Below are positions 1 to 7,407 of a stretch of DNA of 9,407 nucleotides, in pieces; the first letter of the stretch is position 1; each line of letters opens with the position of its first letter. The stretch comes from Planctomycetota bacterium (GTDB lineage: Bacteria; Planctomycetota; SZUA-567; H5-PLA8; CALKMO01). The DNA is taken from assembly GCA_026417845.1 (NCBI GenBank), contig JAOACM010000133.1, positions 1-9,407 on the forward strand, given 5' to 3'. A program made the translations under genes and the position numbers. Under the pieces are notes generated by a model. It ran no database searches, was not told the DNA's origin, and saw only the letters and a program-made list of their open reading frames with translations.

Positions 1-19
1 AGATGTGTATAAGAGACAG
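1..19 (+). other. Nextera/Tn5 mosaic-end adapter (library artefact)
   Basis: The first 19 bases, AGATGTGTATAAGAGACAG, are exactly the Tn5 transposase mosaic end used in Illumina Nextera libraries. They are not part of the genome. True sequence starts at about position 20, only 20 bases beyond the stop codon of the RND pump gene. Confidence 0.97.
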
Positions 20-39
20 CCCCGCAATGTGCGCCCGGC

Positions 40-3000
40 TTACCCGTGCCGGCGGGAGAATACGCGGCCGAGCCACGCGCCGAGATCGTCCATGAGGGTA
101 TAGACGACCGGCACAATCACGAGGGTCAGGATGGTCGAGGTGGTAAGCCCGCCTATTACCGCCACCGCCATCGGCTGGCGCGTCTCGGCTCCGGCGCCCA
201 TGCCCAGGGCTACCGGGAGCATGCCGAAGATCATAGCAAAGGTGGTCATGAGGATCGGCCTGAGTCTGACCGGGCCGGCGCGACGGGGGGCGGCGTCCCT
301 GTCCAGTCCGTCCCGCCACCGCAGCGTGTTGGTGTAGTCTATCAGGAGGATTGAATTCTTCGTTACCAGGCCCATGAGCATGATGATGCCTATGAAGCTG
401 AATATGCACAGCGTCTGACCGGCGAGGAGTAGGCCCCCTATCGCGCCGATTATCGAGAACGGGAGCGCGATCATTATGGTGAACGGATGGACGAAACTCT
501 CGAACTGCGCGGCCAGAACCATGTAGACTACAATGACGCCCAGATACAGCGCGAAGAACAGGTGTTCGAAGGACTCCTCCATGATTTCGGCAAAGCCTAT
601 CCACGCGGCGGAATAGCCGGGCGGAAGACCGATTTCCCTGACGATGGCGTCTATCTCCTTCCTGGCATCCCCCAGCTTCTTCTCCCTGCCGTGCTCGTCC
701 CTGGTCAGGTTGGCCATTACGGTTATCTGGCGCTGGCGGTTGTACCTGTTGATCTCCAGCGGTCCCTCAGCCTTCCTGACGGTGGCCACCGAACGCATTT
801 CGACGAGACGGCCGGAGGCGGATCGGAGTTTGATCTCCTCGATTGCCCCGGTCCTGTCGCGGAACCTGTCCAGGAATCGTATGGCCACGTCGTAGCGGTC
901 GCCTTCGGCACGGAACCTGGCCGCGTCCAGACCGCCTATGGCGGCGCGTATGGTCGAAGCGACAGCGACGGCCGGGACTCCCAGGTCGGCGGCCCTGTCC
1001 CTGTCGAGGAACACGTGCGCCTCCGGTTTGCCCCCTTCGAACGTCGTATCCAGATCGGTGTAGCCCGGACGCTTTTTCAGCTCCTCAACGAGTCTGCCGG
1101 AAAGGTCCGCGAGGACGCCCAGGTCCGGACCGCGCAGGTCGAGCTGGACGAGGGCCGACCGGAAGCCTCCGCCGCCGATGCGTTGAACCTCCTGGACCGA
1201 TATGATCGCTCCGCCAATCTCCGCTATGGCCCGCCGCGTCCATTCCATCGCGCCTTTCTGCGATACGCCCGGCCTTCCCGTCTTCTCGCGCATCTTGACG
1301 TACATCTGAGCCTGATTGACGCGCTGCATCTCGTCGGACCCTATGTCGTAGTAGATATACTCGACCCACGGCTGTCCCGCGATGCGCCGGCGGACTTCCT
1401 CCGCGATCCTCCGCGTGGCGTCGAGGGACGATCCGAGCGGCGCGCGTATCTGCACGTTGAACTCGCTCTGATCCTCCTCCGGCTTGAATTCTGACTTCAC
1501 GAAGGACGCCAGGTATACGCTGAGCGCCAGCGCGCCGAAGCCTATCCCCAGGACGGTCCACCTGTGCCGCAGGGCGGCATCGAGGATCCGGCCGTAGAGG
1601 CGGTCCAGCGCGCGCAGGAACGCCTCGGCGGCCTGCGCCGCGGCGTTCGGATGCTCGACTCTGCGCAGGAAACGAGAGGAGAGCATCGGGTCCAGCGTGA
1701 AGGATACGAACATCGAGATCATGACCGCGAAGGACACGGTCAGCGCGAAGGGATAGAAGAACCTGCCTACTATCCCGCGCATATAGGCCACGGGGACGAA
1801 AACGGCTACGACGGACATGGTTGTAGCGAAGACCGCCAGACCGATCTCGTCGGTGGCGAACAGGGCCGCCTCGCGCGACGGCTTGCCCTCCTCCACATGG
1901 CGCATCGTGTTCTCCTGGACCACGATGGAATCGTCTATCAGCAGGCCGACCGACAGCGAGAGGGCGAGCAGCGTGAGCATGTTCAGGGAAAAGCCCATGG
2001 CGTGAACCAGTATGAGCGCGCCGATTATAGCGGTCGGTATCACCAGGGCGCTTATGAGGGTGCTCCGCAGGTTCCGCAGAAAGAACATCACTATAAGGAC
2101 CGCCAGCCCGCCGCCGTAGAGTATGTGGAACTCGGTCTCGTGCACGGCGTTCCGGATGAAGACGGACATGTCCTTGGCTATGGCGACTTCCACTCCGCGC
2201 GGGGCAAGCCGGTCCCTCAGTTCCGCCACGCGCGCCTTGATGGCGTCGGCAACGGCCACCGTGTTCTTCCCGGACTGGCGCCGCACCAGCAGCGAGACGG
2301 CCGGCCTGCCGTCCATGGCGGCGAAGGACCGCTCCTCTTCGATCCCGTCCTCGGCGTACCCGACGTCGCGCAGCCGCACGACCCTGCCGCCGGCATCAGA
2401 GATCACCATCCCGTTGAAGCGTGAAGCGTCCTCGAACTCCGCCTTCGTCTTGACCGTTATCTCCACCGGTCCGGTCTCGACCCGGCCCCCGGACATCTCG
2501 ATGTGTTCCCTGGCCAGCGCCGCCTGCACGTCCTGCACGCACAGGCCATGCGCGTCCAGCTTCTCGCGGTCCAGCCACAGCCATATCTTGCGCTCCCGCC
2601 CGCCGACCATCCTGACCGAACCTACATCCCTCACGCGCTCCAGGACCTGCTTGACCTCCCTGTCGGCCAGCCTGGTCAGTTCGTAGATCGGCATGTCCCC
2701 GGAAACCAGCACGGACATTATCGGCGCTGAGTCCGGGTCGAACTTCTCTATCACTGGCGATTCGATGTCAGCCGGCAGCTTCGACCGCACGGCCCCGACC
2801 TTCGCCTGGACCTCCTGGTACGCCACATCCACGTCCTTCTCCAGCTCGAACTCGATCACCACCTGCGAGACGTTTTCGGCACTGGTCGAGCGCAGGGCCT
2901 TTATGCCGCTTATGGTGTTGACTGCTTCCTCGATCGGATCGGTCACGGTCGTTTCGATCGTCTCAGGGTCGGCGCCCTTCAGAACGGTCACTATGGAGAC

Positions 3001-3132
3001 TATGGGGATGTCCACCTTCGGGAACAGGTCTATCCCGAGGCGCTGGAAGGAAACCAGGCCGAACACGACGATGGCCGATATGACCATCGTTGTGAAGACC
3101 GGCCTCCGGACCGCGATTTCGGACAGGATCAT
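40..3132 (-). CDS. HAE1-family RND efflux pump, inner-membrane permease (AcrB/MexB type)
   Basis: This 1030-aa protein is a proton-driven exporter that should trimerise in the inner membrane and pass substrates through the fusion protein and TolC channel encoded upstream. It has the full RND fold. TM1 lies near residues 11-28, followed by a large periplasmic loop (about 29-334), TM2-TM7 (about 335-544), a second large loop (about 545-857) and TM8-TM12 (about 858-1013). The proton-relay residues are present: the TM4 Asp pair D400-D401 (GLLIDDSIVV), K925 in TM10 (GLVTKNSILL) and the RLRPILMTT segment of TM11. The TM4 Asp pair fits the HAE1 (drug/amphiphile) group rather than the heavy-metal CzcA group. 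Length matches the family (AcrB 1049 aa), so the gene looks intact. The ATG is preceded by GGGGAG with a 6-nt spacer. It lies 27 bp after the fusion-protein stop and is the last visible gene of the operon. The substrate cannot be read from sequence. Confidence 0.97.
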   Translation of the reverse strand: MILSEIAVRRPVFTTMVISAIVVFGLVSFQRLGIDLFPKVDIPIVSIVTVLKGADPETIETTVTDPIEEAVNTISGIKALRSTSAENVSQVVIEFELEKDVDVAYQEVQAKVGAVRSKLPADIESPVIEKFDPDSAPIMSVLVSGDMPIYELTRLADREVKQVLERVRDVGSVRMVGGRERKIWLWLDREKLDAHGLCVQDVQAALAREHIEMSGGRVETGPVEITVKTKAEFEDASRFNGMVISDAGGRVVRLRDVGYAEDGIEEERSFAAMDGRPAVSLLVRRQSGKNTVAVADAIKARVAELRDRLAPRGVEVAIAKDMSVFIRNAVHETEFHILYGGGLAVLIVMFFLRNLRSTLISALVIPTAIIGALILVHAMGFSLNMLTLLALSLSVGLLIDDSIVVQENTMRHVEEGKPSREAALFATDEIGLAVFATTMSVVAVFVPVAYMRGIVGRFFYPFALTVSFAVMISMFVSFTLDPMLSSRFLRRVEHPNAAAQAAEAFLRALDRLYGRILDAALRHRWTVLGIGFGALALSVYLASFVKSEFKPEEDQSEFNVQIRAPLGSSLDATRRIAEEVRRRIAGQPWVEYIYYDIGSDEMQRVNQAQMYVKMREKTGRPGVSQKGAMEWTRRAIAEIGGAIISVQEVQRIGGGGFRSALVQLDLRGPDLGVLADLSGRLVEELKKRPGYTDLDTTFEGGKPEAHVFLDRDRAADLGVPAVAVASTIRAAIGGLDAARFRAEGDRYDVAIRFLDRFRDRTGAIEEIKLRSASGRLVEMRSVATVRKAEGPLEINRYNRQRQITVMANLTRDEHGREKKLGDARKEIDAIVREIGLPPGYSAAWIGFAEIMEESFEHLFFALYLGVIVVYMVLAAQFESFVHPFTIMIALPFSIIGAIGGLLLAGQTLCIFSFIGIIMLMGLVTKNSILLIDYTNTLRWRDGLDRDAAPRRAGPVRLRPILMTTFAMIFGMLPVALGMGAGAETRQPMAVAVIGGLTTSTILTLVIVPVVYTLMDDLGAWLGRVFSRRHG

Positions 3133-3159
3133 CCGGATCTCCCCGAGACTGCGCCCAGC

Positions 3160-4566
3160 TCACCTGGCCGCGGGCGCCCTCATGCCTTCTTTAAGGACCG
3201 CCCCTCTCGGCGCTATGGCGACGCGGTCGCCCGGCGCCAGCCCGGCTTCAAGGATCGTTTCGTTCGTCAGCACGGCCCTGACCGTGACGGGTCGCCTGAT
3301 CAGCCTGCCGTCCGCGCCGACCAGGAAGACGAACGTCCCGCCGCCCTCCCGGACGACGGCATCCGCCGGCACCGCCACCCCGCCGACCGCCTCCGCACCG
3401 GCCTTACCTGCCGCGCCGGCATCGGGTGACAACTCGCCCCTCACGAATGCCCCGGGCGCCAGCGACCCGCGCCTGTCTGGCGGAATCGCAGCCCTGAAGA
3501 CAAATGTGCCCGTCTGCGCGTTCACCGTCGGACCGACGGCGATCACGGGAACGGAAATCTTTTCCGGCAGGAGATCGGACGATATCGAGATGGTGGAGAC
3601 GCCCGGCCTGACCGCGGCCATGTATTTCTCCGGCAGATAGAACTCGGCCTCCAGATGTTCCAGCGACACCAGCTGGAAGACCTCCGTGACCGGCATCGTG
3701 TTCAGGTAATCGCCGACTCCTCTGAACCGCGCCGCCACAATGCCCGGGAACGGGGCGCGGACGACCGCATCGCGCAGGCTCTTCTCGGCGCGGGCCAGAG
3801 CCGCCCTGGCTTCGGCGACCTGCGCCTCAGCGAGCCTGACGGCCGCCGGCGTCGGCCCCGCCTCGGCCTCCTTCAGCTGCGCGCGGGCGACGTCCAGCGC
3901 GGCCCTGGAAGTGTCCAGCCGCAACTGGGCTTCCTCGACACGCCGGTCCGGAACTGATTTCTCCGCCGCCAAGCGCTTCATTCTTTCAAGGTCTTTTTCC
4001 GCGTCGCGGACGGCCGCCTCCAGCCGCCTGACCTCGGCCGCCATCGCCTCGCGCTTCTCCGGCCGCACCCACGCCTTGAGATCCGCCAGCGCGGCCTCAG
4101 CCCGCGCCACCGCCGCCCTGGCCTGTTCGACCGCCAGGGCGTGGATCTCCTCATCCTGCCGCCACAGTTCCTGCCCCTTTTCCACGCGCGATCCGACGTC
4201 CAGTGGTCTCCCGCCGGACTCGCCGATGGCCGTTATCTTCCCGCTGACATCTGGGCCGATCATGGCCGTCTTCAGCGAAACGATCCTGCCGGTTGTCTGA
4301 ATCGTGCCGGACGCAATCGCGCGGGCTTCCGCCGTCCGGGTCCCATCGGGCGCCGCCTCCTCGCCGCACCGGACCGCCGCGGGAAGCGCGACCGCCGCGA
4401 CCGCCGCAGCCAGTAATGCGGGCGCACCGGCCGCGGAGGGGCGGTTACCCGCGGCACGCCTCTCCCGGCCGGCAAATCCTTTCGGAACCCGCCGCAATCC
4501 GGCGCCGCCGCGGAACCGGCCCGGTCCGCCGAGGTTCCCGGCGAAAATCGCTTCGAACGTATGCAT
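3160..4566 (-). CDS. RND efflux periplasmic membrane fusion protein (AcrA/HlyD family)
   Basis: This 468-aa adaptor should bridge the RND pump and the TolC channel. Residues 1-48 are polar and rich in Arg, Gly and Ala. A hydrophobic segment at about 49-66 (APALLAAAVAAVALPAAV) ends at Cys67 and is either a signal sequence or an inner-membrane anchor. Cys67 follows Arg, so it is a poor lipobox. The first half of the barrel-sandwich (lipoyl-like) domain is near 105-138 (VSGKITAIGE, then VGSRVEKGQ). A long Ala/Glu/Arg-rich coiled-coil hairpin spans about 142-266. The second lipoyl half begins with the family motif VRAPFPGIVA (269-278), and beta-barrel and membrane-proximal domains fill the rest. 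I chose the ATG at 4566 rather than one 27 codons upstream because TGGAGG with a 5-nt spacer precedes it and the upstream residues look non-coding. The usual family length is about 370-420 aa, and the excess is the N-terminal extension. The pump gene starts 27 bp after the stop. Confidence 0.94.
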   Translation of the reverse strand: MHTFEAIFAGNLGGPGRFRGGAGLRRVPKGFAGRERRAAGNRPSAAGAPALLAAAVAAVALPAAVRCGEEAAPDGTRTAEARAIASGTIQTTGRIVSLKTAMIGPDVSGKITAIGESGGRPLDVGSRVEKGQELWRQDEEIHALAVEQARAAVARAEAALADLKAWVRPEKREAMAAEVRRLEAAVRDAEKDLERMKRLAAEKSVPDRRVEEAQLRLDTSRAALDVARAQLKEAEAGPTPAAVRLAEAQVAEARAALARAEKSLRDAVVRAPFPGIVAARFRGVGDYLNTMPVTEVFQLVSLEHLEAEFYLPEKYMAAVRPGVSTISISSDLLPEKISVPVIAVGPTVNAQTGTFVFRAAIPPDRRGSLAPGAFVRGELSPDAGAAGKAGAEAVGGVAVPADAVVREGGGTFVFLVGADGRLIRRPVTVRAVLTNETILEAGLAPGDRVAIAPRGAVLKEGMRAPAAR

Positions 4567-4741
4567 CGCCGCCTCCACTCGCTCCACCCGTGCCCGGAAC
4601 CGGCTGCAGCCCCCGACTCTCTGCCGGTGCCGGTTCCCGCATCGCACTATTTATTCCACGGGCCGCCGCCCACAGGTCCGAATCCGCCGGCGGCCATCCC
4701 GGGAATTTTCCGGGGACCGGTCGTCCCGGGCGTACCACCGC
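4567..4741 (-). other. tolC-fusion protein intergenic gap with strong inverted repeat
   Basis: This 175-bp gap inside an otherwise tightly packed operon has no plausible gene. It contains a perfect 8-bp inverted repeat, GGCCGCCG (4661-4668) and CGGCGGCC (4688-4695), separated by 19 nt. GGGAC and GTCCC form a smaller stem nearby. No T-run follows the large stem in the direction of transcription, so it is not a standard intrinsic terminator. It may stabilise or punctuate the operon mRNA, or be a local repeat. An AT-rich patch (4646-4656) follows the stem, but I could not assign a convincing internal promoter. Confidence 0.5.
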
Positions 4742-6418
4742 TTACCGCTCCGGCCGCGCCGTTCCCTCCGATCGCCCCTCCCGGCCGGATTTCCTCAGCG
4801 GCGCCCGGCCGGACATGTCCGGCGGCGGCCCGTCTTTTGCGAGACAGGCGGCCTCCAGCTCTTCCAGCGACTGCAGGTAAGCCGCACGAGCCGCCTCGAT
4901 ATCCCCCCGCGCCGCCTGCAGCCGCGCCTCGACCGCCAGTTTGTCCGCCAGCGTTGCCACGCCTTCCCGCAGATGGGCCTCGACCTCCGCCAGCGCCGCC
5001 GACTCGCTCGCCGCCCTCTTCTCCGCCAGCGCCAGCGCGTCGTACCGCGAAAGGCACTCCAGCCATCTGAACCCCGTCTCGTACATCACCGCCATCGCCG
5101 CGAGCAGCGCCCGCTCGTCCTCGATCCGGACGTTGATCTTCATGACCCGGTGCTTGAACAGCGTCGCACCGCCGGAGAACAGGTTCTGCGCTATGCTCAA
5201 CCCCCACATGAAATACGCCGGGTTGACCTCCTTGCTCGCGTCGGACCAGTTGAAGTTCAGTATGCCCGTCACGCGCGGGAAGAATTCGGCCACGCTGCTC
5301 CTCACGTCGTTGGCCGCGATGCGGCGAGCGAGGTCCTGCACGAACAGTTCGGGGCGCTTCGCCAGTCCCGACTCGGCCAGTCCGATCACGTTCGCCGGCG
5401 GAGGCTGGTCCGGGGGAAGCTCGTCGCGAACCAGAACGTTCGTATCGGGGGTGAAGCCCAGATGACCGGTCAGAACCATCCGCGTGGCCAGGCACTGGCG
5501 GCGGGCGTTGGCGAGGTTCGTCTCGGCGGCCTTCAGCGCCGCGGCCAGAGCCTCCCGCGAGGCCGGCGTGGCCATGCCCTCGCGTTCCAGCACCGTGGCG
5601 ACCCTGAGCGCCTCGCGGGCCGCCTTCTCGGACGCCTCCAGACAGCGCGCCCGCCGCATGGCCGCGACGTGGTTGGCGTAGGCGATGCGGACGTCCCGGA
5701 GCAGGGTCTGGCGGGCGCGCCAGGTCAGCAGCAGCACCTGTTCCCTCCGGTCCTTCGCATTCTGATATGCGAAATACGTCAACCCGAAATCCAGCAGCGT
5801 CAGCAGTCCGCTTGCCTGAAAGCTCTGGATCTGCCTGTCCTGGAACGCGATCTCCTGCCTGCCCATGCTTATCAGCGGCTCGTTGCTCCTGCGCATTATC
5901 CGGTACTCGGCATCCACCTTCGGCAGGAATCCGGCCCTGGCCGCCGACCTGATCTCGTCCTGTATATCCGCCTGCAGGAGCGCGATGCGGTAGTCGAGAT
6001 TGTTTTCGATCGCTATGTTTTCGCACTCGGCGATCCCAAGCGGGCGTCCGTCGTAGAACCTCTCGCGCCGTTCCGCCAGCTCTCGCCGGATCCGCATGTC
6101 CTCTTCGCTCCGCTTCAACCGCGGGGCGGAGAGGCATCCTGCCGCGTGGATCGCCATCGCGACTGCCAGCGGAGCCGCGATGATGGTCCCCGCCCGGCGG
6201 CACAGCCTTTCCGCGAGTCCGATCCGGCGGAGACCTCTAGGCTGCCCCGCCGCTCCGCCGTCCCCGCCCGCGCGGCGAGTCGCGCCGCCAGCCCGGTCCG
6301 TTGCGCCCGCCATGTCCCCGGCGGCCGCGGCGGATCCAGGTCCGGCCGCCGCCCGTAACCCGGCCGCACATAAGCGCCGGACACCACGCCCACCTGCGGA
6401 TTTCAGGGCGGCTCTCAT
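4742..6418 (-). CDS. TolC-family outer-membrane efflux protein, probable lipoprotein
   Basis: This 558-aa protein is the likely exit channel of the tripartite pump. It shows the two-fold outer-membrane efflux protein layout: a first helical/strand repeat at about 125-320 (LGIAECENIAIENNLDYRIA, later LLTLLDFGLTYFAYQNAK) and a second at about 343-525 (IGLAESGLAKRPELF, NPAYFMWGLSIAQNLFSGG), with long alpha-helical stretches between strands. A hydrophobic segment at 78-91 followed by AAGC (92-95) resembles a lipoprotein signal with Cys95 as the acylated residue, as in the NodT/OprM branch. The first 77 residues are a low-complexity Ala/Gly/Arg stretch, unusual before a signal peptide. The ATG at 6418 is nevertheless supported by GGGAGG with a 5-nt spacer and by the ATGA overlap with the repressor stop. 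I see no in-frame GTG or TTG close to the signal segment. The tail (531-558) is polar. A break between the first 77 codons and the rest cannot be excluded. Confidence 0.92.
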   Translation of the reverse strand: MRAALKSAGGRGVRRLCAAGLRAAAGPGSAAAAGDMAGATDRAGGATRRAGGDGGAAGQPRGLRRIGLAERLCRRAGTIIAAPLAVAMAIHAAGCLSAPRLKRSEEDMRIRRELAERRERFYDGRPLGIAECENIAIENNLDYRIALLQADIQDEIRSAARAGFLPKVDAEYRIMRRSNEPLISMGRQEIAFQDRQIQSFQASGLLTLLDFGLTYFAYQNAKDRREQVLLLTWRARQTLLRDVRIAYANHVAAMRRARCLEASEKAAREALRVATVLEREGMATPASREALAAALKAAETNLANARRQCLATRMVLTGHLGFTPDTNVLVRDELPPDQPPPANVIGLAESGLAKRPELFVQDLARRIAANDVRSSVAEFFPRVTGILNFNWSDASKEVNPAYFMWGLSIAQNLFSGGATLFKHRVMKINVRIEDERALLAAMAVMYETGFRWLECLSRYDALALAEKRAASESAALAEVEAHLREGVATLADKLAVEARLQAARGDIEAARAAYLQSLEELEAACLAKDGPPPDMSGRAPLRKSGREGRSEGTARPER

Positions 6419-7050
6419 CTCCGCCTCCCGGCTATGCCGTTCAGTATCAGGTCGGCGAGGATGCGCTCCTGTTCCGCAGGCGGCGGAAGCTCCCCATCAC
6501 CGGCTTGAAGACTCCATGACAGCAGCATGAACGAGACCGCTCCGTGCGCGAAGAGCACCATCTGGTCCGGCGTCACGTCACGGCGGAAATCGCCACGCCT
6601 GCGTCCCTCCGCGTACATCGCCTTCATCTCTTCCAGAAACTCCAGCAGCAGTCTCTTTGCGGCATCCCCTTTCCCGGTCGCGGGATTGTCCCACCCGGGG
6701 GTCAGGGAATAATAGATACGGAAAAAATCCCGGTTCCCGTTGAAGTATTCCACCAGGGCGCGGACCGTCGCGCGGAACTGCGCGATCGGAGATCCGGCAG
6801 CCTTCCGGCTCTCGCGCAGACGCCCGACCAGCTCGCGGCAATGATGGCACAGCAGCTCCTCGTACATCTGCTCCTTTGATTTGAAGAACAGATAGAACGA
6901 TCCGGCCGAATACCCGGTCGCCGCGGCGATATCCTGGACGCCGGTCTTCTCGAACCCCCTCTCCGCTATGAGCTTCTCCGCGGCCTTCATGAACGCCATC
7001 CTGGCCGATTCGCGCTGCTCCCCGCGGATCCGTTCCCGCAACGTTTCCAT
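6415..7050 (-). CDS. TetR/AcrR-family transcriptional repressor
   Basis: This 211-aa regulator is the first gene of the efflux operon. Residues about 17-65 form the TetR N-terminal three-helix DNA-binding domain: the first helix is AFMKAAEKLIAERGFEKTGV, and the helix-turn-helix is VQDIAAATGYSAGSFYLFFKSKEQM, closely following the family pattern (S/T)VxDIAxxAGVSxGxxYxHFxSKE. Residues 70-200 are the helical ligand-binding and dimerisation domain, which diverges in this family and does not reveal the inducer. The ATG at 7050 is preferred over one 23 codons upstream because GGAGG with a 7-nt spacer precedes it and the extra upstream residues are a Gly/Arg/His-rich run that reads through the leader. 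The stop overlaps the tolC start by 4 bp (ATGA), implying coupled translation. Palindromes at its promoter suggest it represses its own operon and is released when a toxic ligand binds. Confidence 0.95.
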   Translation of the reverse strand: METLRERIRGEQRESARMAFMKAAEKLIAERGFEKTGVQDIAAATGYSAGSFYLFFKSKEQMYEELLCHHCRELVGRLRESRKAAGSPIAQFRATVRALVEYFNGNRDFFRIYYSLTPGWDNPATGKGDAAKRLLLEFLEEMKAMYAEGRRRGDFRRDVTPDQMVLFAHGAVSFMLLSWSLQAGDGELPPPAEQERILADLILNGIAGRRR

Positions 7051-7120
7051 ACCGCCGCCTCCGTGCCGGGCGGCGCCCCGGCCACCATGTCGCGCCGCCT
7101 GCCCATCGGCTGTAAACAAT

Positions 7121-7148
7121 CATTCAGTTCTCTGAACTGGTGTTCAGA
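7121..7148. promoter_or_regulatory. Probable operator of the TetR-type repressor (overlapping palindromes)
   Basis: Two perfect inverted repeats share a half: CAGTTC-TCT-GAACTG (7125-7139) and TCTGAAC-TGGT-GTTCAGA (7131-7148). TTCAG/CTGAA units recur at 7123-7127, 7132-7136 and 7143-7147, and CATTCAG appears again at 7161-7167 inside the promoter spacer. The block starts just downstream of the predicted -10 box and covers the expected transcription start, the classic position for TetR-family repression. Binding of the neighbouring regulator is inferred, not shown. Confidence 0.7.
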
Positions 7149-7149
7149 A

Positions 7150-7178
7150 AATTTAACGCTCATTCAGCCTGCTGTCAA
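7150..7178 (-). promoter_or_regulatory. Sigma70-type promoter of the efflux operon
   Basis: On the minus strand a perfect -35 box TTGACA (7178-7173) is followed after 17 bp by TAAATT (7155-7150), a 4/6 match to the -10 consensus. Transcription should start near 7143 and leave a leader of about 93 nt before the repressor ATG. The box lies in an AT-rich island within GC-rich DNA. Confidence 0.7.
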
Positions 7179-7343
7179 GGCGATTCGCCGCGGGAAATCC
7201 GGAACATCCGCTTCCTGCTGCCGAACGCTTCTTTCAGGAGCAGGCCTCCTTCGCGCGGAGAGAGAGCCGATGCCGGCAAAAAGATGTCGGCGTTCCCCGG
7301 AGGTGGAGCCACACCTCCCGGACCGCCCGGAGACGGATCGGCA

Positions 7344-7372
7344 TTGCCGCCTACGGCCGGACGCTTTACAAT
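7344..7372 (+). promoter_or_regulatory. Probable promoter of the zinc-ribbon protein gene
   Basis: TTGCCG (7344-7349, 4/6 match to the -35 consensus) and TACAAT (7367-7372, 5/6 match to -10) are separated by 17 bp. A start near 7379 would leave a leader of about 29 nt that includes the ATGCGGAG repeats. It is more than 170 bp from the TetR operator, so direct control by that repressor is not obvious. Confidence 0.5.
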
Positions 7373-7391
7373 CAGGCCGGTAATGGCGGAG

Positions 7392-7407
7392 ATGCGGAGA
7401 TGCGGAG
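7392..7407 (+). repeat. Tandem ATGCGGAG repeat abutting a start codon
   Basis: ATGCGGAG occurs twice in tandem (7392-7399, 7400-7407) and is preceded by the variant ATGGCGGAG (7383-7391). Each unit carries an ATG and a GGAG. The GGAG at 7396-7399 is the best Shine-Dalgarno for the ATG at 7408 (8-nt spacer), while the later GGAG touches the ATG directly. The upstream ATGs are out of frame with the gene. They open mini-ORFs that stop just after 7408, at 7415 (from 7383 and 7392) and within 20 bases (from 7400). Confidence 0.75.

Larger units (their letters stand above)
7051..7407. other. Divergent intergenic control region
   Basis: This 357-bp stretch separates the repressor start from the divergent zinc-ribbon gene. 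It holds the minus-strand promoter and operator, a perfect hairpin GGAGGTG-(GAGCCA)-CACCTCC at 7299-7318, a smaller inverted repeat AGGAG-N5-CTCCT at 7236-7250, the plus-strand promoter, and the ATGCGGAG tandem repeat just before 7408. The open frames crossing it look like chance readings, and I see no gene in it. Confidence 0.6.

Noticed and set aside
487..1494. 335-codon plus-strand open frame inside the pump gene
   Set aside because: It lies opposite the RND gene, whose motifs are complete and in frame. No ribosome site or recognisable protein features support it.
4567..4647. Upstream ATG adding 27 residues to the fusion protein
   Set aside because: The added residues are Arg-rich and unlike a signal sequence, while the ATG at 4566 has TGGAGG at ideal spacing.
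4304..6358. 684-codon plus-strand open frame
   Set aside because: It is antisense to the fusion-protein and TolC genes. Its Arg/Pro-rich composition without domains is typical of a shadow frame in GC-rich DNA.
7051..7119. Upstream ATG adding 23 residues to the TetR repressor
   Set aside because: The extra residues are a Gly/Arg/His-rich run, and the ATG at 7050 has GGAGG at a 7-nt spacing.
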